From Candidatus Avimicrobium faecavium (lineage in GTDB: Bacteria; Bacillota; Clostridia; Oscillospirales; Ruminococcaceae), in the NCBI GenBank assembly GCA_904419105.1, contig CAJFQR010000061.1:1-8901 (forward strand): a DNA stretch of 8,901 nucleotides, read 5' to 3'. A program made the position numbers and the translations under genes. Shown here piece by piece: positions 1 to 6,110 of the stretch. How positions within the stretch are numbered: position 1 is the first letter of the stretch; each line of letters opens with the position of its first letter. A model generated the notes under the pieces. The model saw nothing but the letters and a program-made list of their open reading frames with translations. It was not told the origin of the DNA and ran no database searches.

Positions 1-2660
1 CCGGTACCACCGGCGCCGATGGCAGCCTGACACTGCCCGATTTGATCCCGGAAAAAACCAAGCTGACCTCCTACTACGCCGTTGTGCGGACCAGCACCGG
101 CGGGGAGCAGAGCTTCAGCATCTATTTCCCGGGGCAGATGTACAGTGATTTATATGGAAGATCCGGTCATTATCACCGCTTCTATGTGAACAACGGGGAC
201 TTGAACAGTATGCCCGGCTACTTTGGAAACAGCACCTTCACCTACGGTGGAACGCTGGGCTGGCAGGTCACCGACAACGGCCTTCCGGTGGAGGAGGGAC
301 GGGTAATGACCAATCTGATGCAGGGGGAGATGATCGCCTCGGCGGTGAGCGGCACGAGCGGAAGCCTTGTCTGTGACGATGCCGTCATGCCCGGCTTCTA
401 CCTCTGCGGGGCCTACTTTGACGGAAAGCATATCTATCCGGTGAATCCGGCGGAAATCCATGTGGACGACGCCAGTATGCAGTACGACCTCACGGTGACG
501 GCGGATCAGGAGTCCTACCGGCCCGGAGAGACCGCCCAGGTCACTGCCCGCCTCACCGACCGGTCCGGGGCTCCGGTGTCCGGTGCCGAGGTGGCTGTCG
601 GCGTGGTGGACGAGTCGATCTTCGCACTGGAGGAGCAGTATATCTACCTTGGCGATGACCTCTACACCGCCATCTATTATGAGTACCCGAATATCAGCGC
701 CTCCTACATCCAGCACGGCAAGGATATCTACTACGGCGAAGGCGGAAAGGGCGGCGGAGGAGGAGGGGATTCGCTGACCATCCGGGAGGACTTCCTCGAC
801 ACCATCGGGCTTTACACCGGCGTCACCGGTGCAGACGGCACTCTGACGCTCTCGGTACCGCTGCCGGACAACCTCACCCAGTGGCGGCTCACCGGTCTTG
901 CCATCGCCTCCGATGACTGCTGGGCCCAGACACGCAGCCAGCTCTTCACCACACTGCCCTTCCGGGTGGACCCTGTTCTCGCGGACCGCTTCCTGGAGGG
1001 AGATGCCATCGGATTTACCGTGCGCAGCGCCGGGACCGGCATTGGCACGGAGGACACCGTACAGTACCAGGCGACCATCACCGGCGATCTGGTCCAGTGG
1101 GAGAAGGAGACGGAGGCCCCTGCCGGTACAACTGCGCAGTTTACCTTCGACCGGCTGCCTGCCGGTGCGTACACACTGACCCTCACCGGCCGCTGTGGTG
1201 ACTATTCCGACGGTGTCTCGCTGCCCTTTGCGGTGGAGCAGAGCGCACTGGTTCTCCAGAAACACGCCTTCCTCGACCTGACTACCGAGACGCTGGCGGC
1301 AGTGGAGCCGACCCTGTTCCCGGCGGAGGTCACCCTCTATTCTGCCAGCAGTGAACCCTTTATGCAGGGCTGGTATCTGCTTTGCGCAGACGGCAGCGGC
1401 CGGGGCGACACGGCGGTGGCGCTGGAGGCGGTCCGGCAGACGGTGTCCGATTTCTTTGGGGAGGGGTTCCTCTACCCGGAGACCGGCATCGAGCGGGCCC
1501 AGTCCATACTGGAGGACAGCCAGGGCTACTCCGGAGGCATCGCCCTCTACCCCTATGCCGCTTCCGATCCGGAGGCCTCCGGGCGGTCGGCGCTGGTGGC
1601 CGGGGACTTCCTTGACCGCAGTGAGCTGAGCTACTATCTGCACCATATTGTGGACCAGGAGGGTCTGGCGGAGCCGGCGGCGTTGATGGGCCTGGCGGCT
1701 CTGGACAGCCTGAATGAAGGTGAAGAGGAACTGCTGCGCACTGCCGCAGGAGACAGTGGGAATACGCTGCGGGAGAGCGCCTATCTCATTGCCGGCCTCA
1801 GCTATTTGGACCGGGAGAGGGCCCAGTCGCTCTACGACGATGTCCTCGTTCCGGCGCTGGTCAGCGACCGTTACGGGCTCTACATTCCGGGAGAGAACGA
1901 TTACGAGACGGTGGACAACACCGCCGGTGCGCTGGCCTGTGCCGTTCTCCTCGGCGAAGAGGCGGACGCTGGAGAGATGGTCGGCTATCTGGCTGAGCGT
2001 GGCATCAACAGCTACGGCACACCGGCCGGCCCGTACAGTGCCGAAGTGGCTCTGTTCCTGCGGGAGACTAAACTCCCGGAGGGGGAGCTGCCCCGGGTGA
2101 GCTATACGCTGGATGGCGAACGGCACACCGAGACGATCCCCCAGCGTGGGGCCCTGACTCTCAGTCTTACCGCTGAAAATTGGAAGGCCCTTGACCTTGC
2201 GCTGGAAAATGGAGAGGCAATGGCCAGTGTCTCTTATACCGGAACCCCGGATGATGACGGCTTTGTAAACTCCTCGCGGGTGGTTCTCACCAGCCGGGTA
2301 AATACTCCGGAGGATCAGCGGTATCTCGGCGGGGAGAGCACCATCTCCCTCACCGTGGAGCTGGCTTCTGATCTGCCCTATGGTGAGTACCGCATTGTCC
2401 AGTGGATTCCCTCCAATCTGCGCTTCCGGGATGCGGTCACCAGTGAGCGCGTCTGGTATGAGCTGGATGGCCAGCTGCTCACCGCCAACTTCTACTATGG
2501 GGAGAGCACCGGCCGTACCTTTTCGATCACCTGCACTGCCACCAGCGTTTACGATGGGCCCTGTGTGCTGGAGCACGCCTATGCCTACAATCTGGAGACG
2601 ATGGAAGGCAGCCGCACCGACCGCGGCACCTTCGATCCGGTCCCTGATAAAGAAAATTGA
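1..2660 (+). CDS. Alpha-2-macroglobulin family protein, C-terminal part (5' truncated by the window edge)
   Basis: The frame is open from base 3 to the TGA at 2658-2660, giving 885 residues. No start with a ribosome binding site is present, so the true start lies upstream; the TTG at 42 is only an internal codon. An MG-type beta domain carries the family hallmark YRPGETAQV (about 510-540) and GVVDESIFAL (600-629). A short bait-like segment with six consecutive glycines follows (750-767), then the A2M domain (about 775-1050; REDFLDT, LPDNLTQWRLTGLAI). Next comes an alpha-helical domain like the thioester domain (about 1330-2080), then a C-terminal receptor-binding-like beta domain (about 2200-2640). 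Where family members carry CxEQ, this protein has LLCADGSGRGD (Cys codon 1383-1385) with no Glu-Gln, so it probably forms no thioester. Bacterial relatives are usually secreted or envelope-anchored and thought to trap proteases; the anchor would be in the missing N-terminus. Family assignment is firm; the role is inferred. Confidence 0.88.
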   Translation, partial: GTTGADGSLTLPDLIPEKTKLTSYYAVVRTSTGGEQSFSIYFPGQMYSDLYGRSGHYHRFYVNNGDLNSMPGYFGNSTFTYGGTLGWQVTDNGLPVEEGRVMTNLMQGEMIASAVSGTSGSLVCDDAVMPGFYLCGAYFDGKHIYPVNPAEIHVDDASMQYDLTVTADQESYRPGETAQVTARLTDRSGAPVSGAEVAVGVVDESIFALEEQYIYLGDDLYTAIYYEYPNISASYIQHGKDIYYGEGGKGGGGGGDSLTIREDFLDTIGLYTGVTGADGTLTLSVPLPDNLTQWRLTGLAIASDDCWAQTRSQLFTTLPFRVDPVLADRFLEGDAIGFTVRSAGTGIGTEDTVQYQATITGDLVQWEKETEAPAGTTAQFTFDRLPAGAYTLTLTGRCGDYSDGVSLPFAVEQSALVLQKHAFLDLTTETLAAVEPTLFPAEVTLYSASSEPFMQGWYLLCADGSGRGDTAVALEAVRQTVSDFFGEGFLYPETGIERAQSILEDSQGYSGGIALYPYAASDPEASGRSALVAGDFLDRSELSYYLHHIVDQEGLAEPAALMGLAALDSLNEGEEELLRTAAGDSGNTLRESAYLIAGLSYLDRERAQSLYDDVLVPALVSDRYGLYIPGENDYETVDNTAGALACAVLLGEEADAGEMVGYLAERGINSYGTPAGPYSAEVALFLRETKLPEGELPRVSYTLDGERHTETIPQRGALTLSLTAENWKALDLALENGEAMASVSYTGTPDDDGFVNSSRVVLTSRVNTPEDQRYLGGESTISLTVELASDLPYGEYRIVQWIPSNLRFRDAVTSERVWYELDGQLLTANFYYGESTGRTFSITCTATSVYDGPCVLEHAYAYNLETMEGSRTDRGTFDPVPDKEN

Positions 2661-2671
2661 CCACTTAGGCT

Positions 2672-2720
2672 GGCCGCCCGCCGACCTTCGCGCGTATGCG
2701 GAGGAGGCGGGCGGCTTTTT
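2672..2720 (+). terminator. Intrinsic terminator after the A2M gene
   Basis: A perfect 10-bp GC-only stem pairs GCCGCCCGCC (2673-2682) with GGCGGGCGGC (2706-2715), and five T follow at once (2716-2720). The 23-base loop contains a second small CGC/GCG pairing. It begins 12 bases after the A2M stop codon and separates that gene from the next operon. Confidence 0.9.
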
Positions 2721-2790
2721 GTTCATATATTTTTAGAATAGGTAAAAATGATTTGTCGGGAATTAAAGCAAATTTTAAGCAGAAATTGCC

Positions 2791-2841
2791 ATCAAAAAAT
2801 ATAAAAATATACTTGACTAATCCATACTTGTGTGGTATAGT
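2791..2841 (+). promoter_or_regulatory. Sigma-A-type promoter of the DUF3793-flavodoxin operon, with an AT-rich upstream element
   Basis: TTGACT (2813-2818) and TATAGT (2836-2841) are separated by exactly 17 bp, and each matches the consensus at five of six bases. The stretch just upstream (2791-2811) is almost entirely A and T, as expected of an UP element, in an otherwise GC-rich window. The predicted transcription start is near 2848. A strong core promoter with a palindrome on its start site suggests repression rather than activation. Confidence 0.82.
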
Positions 2842-2848
2842 ATTGTCA

Positions 2849-2866
2849 AGTTAGTAATAACTAACT
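2849..2866. promoter_or_regulatory. Candidate operator palindrome at the transcription start
   Basis: AGTTAGT (2849-2855) and ACTAACT (2860-2866) form a perfect 7-bp inverted repeat around the spacer AATA. A further overlapping ACTAA lies at 2864-2868 and another at 2816-2820. The repeat covers roughly +1 to +18, where a bound repressor would block initiation. Half-sites of the TTAG/CTAA kind recall metal-responsive DtxR-family operators, but this link is inference and no regulator gene is in the window. Confidence 0.6.
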
Positions 2867-2901
2867 AAAAGAGACCTACATCGCCGAGAGGAGGAACCCG
2901 A

Positions 2902-3471
2902 TTGTCCGAGGAACGGAGACTGGCCGATCTGATCATCCGGCACTGCGCGCCGACGCTGGCCAACCTCAAGACCGCAAATTTGTTTGGCTACCGATACGAT
3001 ACCGCCGACTCCCTGGCCCGGGCGCTGGGGGAGTTGGCTGCTGAGCTGGCCCCCAGAGGGATTCGGTTCCGGGTGCTGCACGATGCCGGGCAGCGGGCGC
3101 TGATCTATGTCTACCGGGCCCGGCGGCTGGCAGAGGACCTTTCCGGCGCCGAGGCTGCGGCACTGCTGGCCGCCTGCGGATACCGCTGCGATGGCTGCGA
3201 GGCCGCGCTGGACTGCCTGGCCCGGCGGATCGAGGCAGACAATGGGCAGTTTCCGCATGAAATCGGGCTGTTTCTGGGCTATCCGTTCGGTGATGTCAAG
3301 GGATTTATCGAAAACAAAGGCAGAAACTGCAAATGCACCGGCTGCTGGAAGGTCTACTGCGACGAATGTGAGGCCCGGCGCCAGTTTGGCCGGTTTGAGA
3401 AGTGCAGAGCCATCTACTGCCGGCTGTACCGGGAGGGCAGGACCCTGTCCCGCCTGACCGTTGCGGCGTGA
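2902..3471 (+). CDS. DUF3793 family cysteine-rich protein
   Basis: This 189-residue protein starts at TTG (2902), 7 bases after a strong GAGAGGAGG site (2886-2894); no ATG or GTG fits that site. It matches DUF3793: an N-terminal HCAPTLANLKTANLF segment, the core FPHEIGLFLGYPFGDVKGFIE (residues about 117-137), and a C-terminal C-x-C-x2-C-WKVY region. It has 12 cysteines, at residues 15, 92, 96, 99, 105, 143, 145, 148, 153, 156, 168 and 173. The clusters at 92-105 and 143-156 could bind a metal or Fe-S centre, which is inference. No signal peptide or membrane segment is seen, so it should be cytoplasmic. It lies 26 bases before a flavodoxin gene, a pairing I recall from other Clostridia, often near iron-transport genes. 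The biochemical function is unknown. Confidence 0.86.
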   Translation: MSEERRLADLIIRHCAPTLANLKTANLFGYRYDTADSLARALGELAAELAPRGIRFRVLHDAGQRALIYVYRARRLAEDLSGAEAAALLAACGYRCDGCEAALDCLARRIEADNGQFPHEIGLFLGYPFGDVKGFIENKGRNCKCTGCWKVYCDECEARRQFGRFEKCRAIYCRLYREGRTLSRLTVAA

Positions 3472-3497
3472 GAGCAAGAAAGCGAGGAACGATAGCA

Positions 3498-3920
3498 ATG
3501 AGCAAAGTAGCAGTGGTCTACTGGAGCGGCACCGGCAACACCGAGATCATGGCTCAGAAGGTCTTTGACGGGGCCAAGGCTGCCGGCGCTGAAGCGGAGA
3601 TCTATCAGGCTGCCGATTTTTCCCCGGAGATGATGGACCGGTTTGACGCCATCGCCTTCGGCTGCCCGTCGATGGGCAATGAGCAGCTCGAGGAGAGCGA
3701 ATTCGAACCGATGTTCACCGCCTGTGAGCCCAGGCTTGCCGGCAAAAAGATCGCCCTCTTTGGCTCCTACGGCTGGGGCGACGGCGAGTGGATGCGAAAC
3801 TGGGATGAAAACTGCCGCGCCGCCGGCGCCGTGATGGCCTGTGATTTCGTCATCTGCAACGAGAGCCCCGACGCAGACGCCGAGGCGGCCTGTGAGGCGA
3901 TGGGCCGGGCCCTGGCCTGA
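3498..3920 (+). CDS. Flavodoxin (short-chain, clostridial type)
   Basis: This 140-residue cytoplasmic FMN protein carries low-potential electrons, often replacing ferredoxin when iron is scarce. It shows the phosphate-binding loop SGTGNT (residues 10-15), a loop SMGNE (58-62) corresponding to the 60s loop near the flavin N5, then LEESEFEP. The 90s loop is GSYGWGDGEW (89-98), with Trp93 expected to stack on the isoalloxazine ring. Length and motifs closely match the Clostridium beijerinckii flavodoxin as I remember it, except that the Asp after Met-Gly in that loop is Asn61 here, which may shift the redox potential. The start is ATG 3498, after AGCGAGGA (3481-3488). An upstream in-frame extension to 3402 would overlap the DUF3793 gene and precede the conserved N-terminus, so it is rejected. 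The gene shares the upstream promoter. No terminator directly follows; the next is at 4061. Confidence 0.93.
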   Translation: MSKVAVVYWSGTGNTEIMAQKVFDGAKAAGAEAEIYQAADFSPEMMDRFDAIAFGCPSMGNEQLEESEFEPMFTACEPRLAGKKIALFGSYGWGDGEWMRNWDENCRAAGAVMACDFVICNESPDADAEAACEAMGRALA

Positions 3921-4060
3921 ATTGGAAGCTGAGCCTTCCTTGTAATCGAATTACCCAAACTCCTTTTCATATCCCTTTTTACCCTCTTTTTCAGGCGTGC
4001 GGGGACTTACCCACCCGGCAGCCTGCTTCTTTTGATACCCCCTTTGATCCTTACCCCAAT
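3921..4060. other. Gene-free pyrimidine-rich stretch
   Basis: The + strand here is rich in runs such as CCCTTTTT and CCCTCTTTTT, and no open frame with a ribosome binding site and a recognisable product is seen on either strand. It separates the flavodoxin stop codon from the downstream terminator, so it is probably the 3' untranslated part of that transcript. I cannot assign it to a known RNA family. Confidence 0.4.
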
Positions 4061-4104
4061 AAACGCAGAGGACCGGATGTATGCCCCGGTCCTCTGCGTT
4101 TTTT
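4061..4104 (+). terminator. Intrinsic terminator of the DUF3793-flavodoxin operon
   Basis: A perfect 16-bp stem pairs 4061-4076 (AAACGCAGAGGACCGG) with 4086-4101, around a 9-base loop (4077-4085). The T run is 4099-4104. Only three A precede the stem on the other side, so activity on the minus strand would be weak. It insulates the flavodoxin transcript from the next promoter. Confidence 0.92.
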
Positions 4105-4152
4105 CGGATGATCTGAAAATATGAGAAGATTTTGAACATTTTCCCGCCGGAC

Positions 4153-4180
4153 TTGAGAAGCGCTGATTTTGGTGTATAAT
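4153..4180 (+). promoter_or_regulatory. Promoter of the SGNH hydrolase-DUF4358 operon
   Basis: TTGAGA (4153-4158) and a consensus TATAAT (4175-4180) are 16 bp apart, predicting a start near 4187. This leaves a leader of about 57 bases before the ATG at 4244. It also rules out the upstream in-frame start at 4169, which would sit inside the promoter. Confidence 0.8.
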
Positions 4181-4243
4181 AGAAAGAGCCATCGAATTAT
4201 TACCGGCGCAGGACGCCGATGTCATAAAAGGGAGATCTTACCC

Positions 4244-5131
4244 ATGCCTCAGGATCGTCGCCATCACAAGGTCCGCCGAAACGGCGGAGGCGGTGATGTT
4301 TTCATACCGGTGATTATCATTCTGCTTGTCATCACCATTTTATCGCTGATTATTGCTTTTGCCTGGCAGAAATGGCAGGATATCTATGACCCGGACTATC
4401 TCTACCCCGGCGACCGCTCCAGCAGCTCCAGCCAGTCGGAGAGCTCCTCCAGTGAGGCGAGCTCCAGCAGCGAGGAGAGTTCTAGCGAGCCGGAGAGTTC
4501 GGCGGTGGCCTTTGGCCAGCCGGTGCCGGAGAGCGAGCGGGTCGCCAGCGCCTACTTTGACGACGCTGTATTCATCGGCGATTCGCTGACCACCGGCATC
4601 CAGCTCTACAACATTCTGCCGGATACCACCGTCCTGGCCTCGGTGGGCATCAACATCAACAATATCTTCACCAACGAGGTCATCAGCGATGGGAACGGCG
4701 GCCAGCAGACCATTCTGGACGCCGCCAAGGATATCCAGCCGGCCAAGATCTACACGATGCTGGGCACCAACGGTCTCAAGGGCCTCGGTCCGGAGGAGAC
4801 AGTGCGCTACTACCGCCAGCTGGTGCAGCAGCTCAAGGCTGACCACCCGGACAGCATCATCTATGTCCAGTCGCTGATGCCCATCAACGAGGAGATCTTC
4901 GCCGCAAACTACGGCTATGAGCTCACCAACGCCGAGATCGATGAGTGCAACGAGCTGTTGATGCAGATGGCGGGTGAGGAGGAGGTCTACTTCGTCAACT
5001 GCGCCGAAGCCATCAAGGACGAAAACGGCGAGCTCCCGGCAGAGTTTACCACCGACGGCCTCCACTTCCGCGGGGAATACTACAACAAGTGGATTGACTA
5101 TCTCAAGGAACACACCGTGCCCGAGGCGTGA
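4244..5131 (+). CDS. Membrane-anchored SGNH/GDSL-family hydrolase
   Basis: This 295-residue protein has a short basic N-terminus, one membrane helix (residues about 19-40), a low-complexity Ser/Glu linker (about 59-87) and an extracellular SGNH domain (about 100-292). Catalytic blocks are visible: IGDSL (111-115, nucleophile Ser114), SVG (133-135) for the oxyanion hole, LGTNG (173-177) with Asn176, and DGLH (271-274) supplying Asp271 and His274. The family hydrolyses esters; surface-anchored members in Gram-positive bacteria often act on O-acyl groups of wall polymers. The substrate here is inferred only. The start is ATG 4244, 9 bases after AAGGGAG (4228-4234). The gene is 33 bases upstream of a DUF4358 lipoprotein gene with which it is probably co-transcribed. 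Family call is secure, substrate unknown. Confidence 0.88.
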   Translation: MPQDRRHHKVRRNGGGGDVFIPVIIILLVITILSLIIAFAWQKWQDIYDPDYLYPGDRSSSSSQSESSSSEASSSSEESSSEPESSAVAFGQPVPESERVASAYFDDAVFIGDSLTTGIQLYNILPDTTVLASVGININNIFTNEVISDGNGGQQTILDAAKDIQPAKIYTMLGTNGLKGLGPEETVRYYRQLVQQLKADHPDSIIYVQSLMPINEEIFAANYGYELTNAEIDECNELLMQMAGEEEVYFVNCAEAIKDENGELPAEFTTDGLHFRGEYYNKWIDYLKEHTVPEA

Positions 5132-5164
5132 GCCGGCCGGTGACGATAGAAAGGAGTAACCATT

Positions 5165-5674
5165 ATGAAAAAGATCCTTGCCTTCTCTCTTGCGGCGCTT
5201 CTGGCGCTTTCAATGACGGCCTGCAGCGGCGGGGACGAGTCCTCGTCCTCCGGCGGCAGCAGTTCTTCCACCCCTTCGGCCTCCACCGCTTCGGTGTCGG
5301 CGGCCGATCTGGCCAAGCAGATGGTGGATGCCACCACCTTCAACGATGAGATGATTCAGATCAGCGAAGATGTGGTGCCCAACTACTACAATCTGCCCGA
5401 TGGCGTTGATGACTACTGTGTCTACCTCTGCCCAACCGGGGCCACCGTGGAGGAGATCTCGGTGTTCCATCTGACGGACGGTGCTGTGGCGGATATGCGC
5501 ACCGAAATCGAGCGCCATGTGGACGCCCGCACCACCGAGTATGAGTCCTACCGCCCGGAGGAGATCCCCAAGCTGGACAACGCCGCCATCGTGGAGAGCG
5601 GGGACTATATCGCGGTGATCATCGCTGATGATACAGCCCCGGCCAGCCAGGTCTTTGAGGATGCGCTGGCATAA
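5165..5674 (+). CDS. DUF4358 domain lipoprotein
   Basis: This 169-residue protein starts at ATG 5165, 8 bases after AGAAAGGAG (5148-5156). The first 20 residues form a lipoprotein signal: KK, a hydrophobic core, and a lipobox ending MTAC with Cys20 as the expected lipidated residue. A Ser/Gly/Thr-rich linker follows (about 21-46). The remainder (about 47-168) fits DUF4358, with ADLAKQMVD, a GATVEEISVF segment, the PEEIPKLDNA stretch and the terminal ESGDYIAVIIADD strand. DUF4358 proteins have no established activity; I recall them often encoded beside surface acyltransferase or SGNH genes. The SGNH gene just upstream agrees with a shared role at the outer membrane face or wall. A short CGCT/AGCG stem plus T run overlaps the stop codon but looks too weak to end transcription fully. 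Confidence 0.85.
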   Translation: MKKILAFSLAALLALSMTACSGGDESSSSGGSSSSTPSASTASVSAADLAKQMVDATTFNDEMIQISEDVVPNYYNLPDGVDDYCVYLCPTGATVEEISVFHLTDGAVADMRTEIERHVDARTTEYESYRPEEIPKLDNAAIVESGDYIAVIIADDTAPASQVFEDALA

Positions 5675-5713
5675 GCGTTTTTTGTATCATATCCCTGGGA
5701 GGAGGGAACAGCT

Positions 5714-6079
5714 GTGACGGTGGAATGCGTGGCCATCCTGGTGCTGCTGGCCTGCATCGCGCTGGTGATCCGGCAGAAAGGCAACCAGAGCGCCTTTTTT
5801 GCGGTGATCCCGCTGTACTGGATGCCGGTGGCCTATCTGTTTACGGCAGCGGTGCTGCCCTGTCTGCCGGTTGAGAGCGAGATCATTCTGCTTGTGTTCC
5901 AGGCAGGCAGCTATCTGCTGGCGCTGGTGGTCTCCTGCATCGTCATCGGCGTTCTTGGCCGTGCCATTCGCCGCAAGCGCTCCCGCCGGGCTTACTACCT
6001 CGTCAGCGGTGGGTTCAACTTCCTGCTGGCGGTGCTGTTTCTGCTGGAACTGTTCTCGGTACAGGCGCTCCCATTGTAG
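5714..6079 (+). CDS. Small hypothetical four-helix membrane protein
   Basis: This 121-residue protein starts at GTG 5714, 7 bases after a very strong GGAGGAGGG site (5698-5706). Four hydrophobic segments are visible, at about residues 3-19, 26-50, 56-83 and 95-116. A basic loop with Arg and Lys (83-92, GRAIRRKRSR) lies between helices 3 and 4 and should be cytoplasmic by the positive-inside rule, putting both termini also on the cytoplasmic side. I recognise no family, catalytic motif or transporter signature. It lies 39 bases after the DUF4358 gene and ends just before a terminator, so it is probably the last gene of the SGNH-DUF4358 transcript. Its strong ribosome binding site and coding bias favour a real gene. 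Confidence 0.72.
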   Translation: MTVECVAILVLLACIALVIRQKGNQSAFFAVIPLYWMPVAYLFTAAVLPCLPVESEIILLVFQAGSYLLALVVSCIVIGVLGRAIRRKRSRRAYYLVSGGFNFLLAVLFLLELFSVQALPL

Positions 6080-6110
6080 AAAAAACTCCGGACACGGTTC
6101 CGGAGTTTTT
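6080..6110 (+). terminator. Intrinsic terminator after the small membrane protein gene, possibly bidirectional
   Basis: ACTCCGGA (6085-6092) pairs with TCCGGAGT (6099-6106) around the 6-base loop CACGGT. The stem is flanked by an A run (6080-6085) and a T run (6106-6110) that extend the pairing. The A run upstream would give a T run on the opposite strand, so it could also stop minus-strand transcription. It starts right after the TAG stop. Confidence 0.9.

Noticed and set aside
150..2726. 858-codon open frame on the minus strand opposite the A2M gene
   Set aside because: It is a shadow frame: the + strand frame has clear domain homology, the minus product looks like no family, and it runs through the terminator at 2672-2720. 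Stop codons are scarce on the antisense side of GC-rich genes.
3951..4225. Two short minus-strand frames (62 and 72 codons) in the flavodoxin-SGNH gap
   Set aside because: Both cross the strong terminator hairpin or the SGNH promoter and have no recognisable product; coding is unlikely.
4340..5113. 257-codon minus-strand frame opposite the SGNH gene
   Set aside because: The + strand frame carries all SGNH catalytic blocks; the minus frame is low-complexity Val/Leu/Ala/Gly and has no supporting start site.
5664..5683. Short hairpin plus T run at the end of the DUF4358 gene as a terminator
   Set aside because: The stem is only four base pairs (CGCT/AGCG) and overlaps the stop codon; too weak to call, though partial termination is possible.
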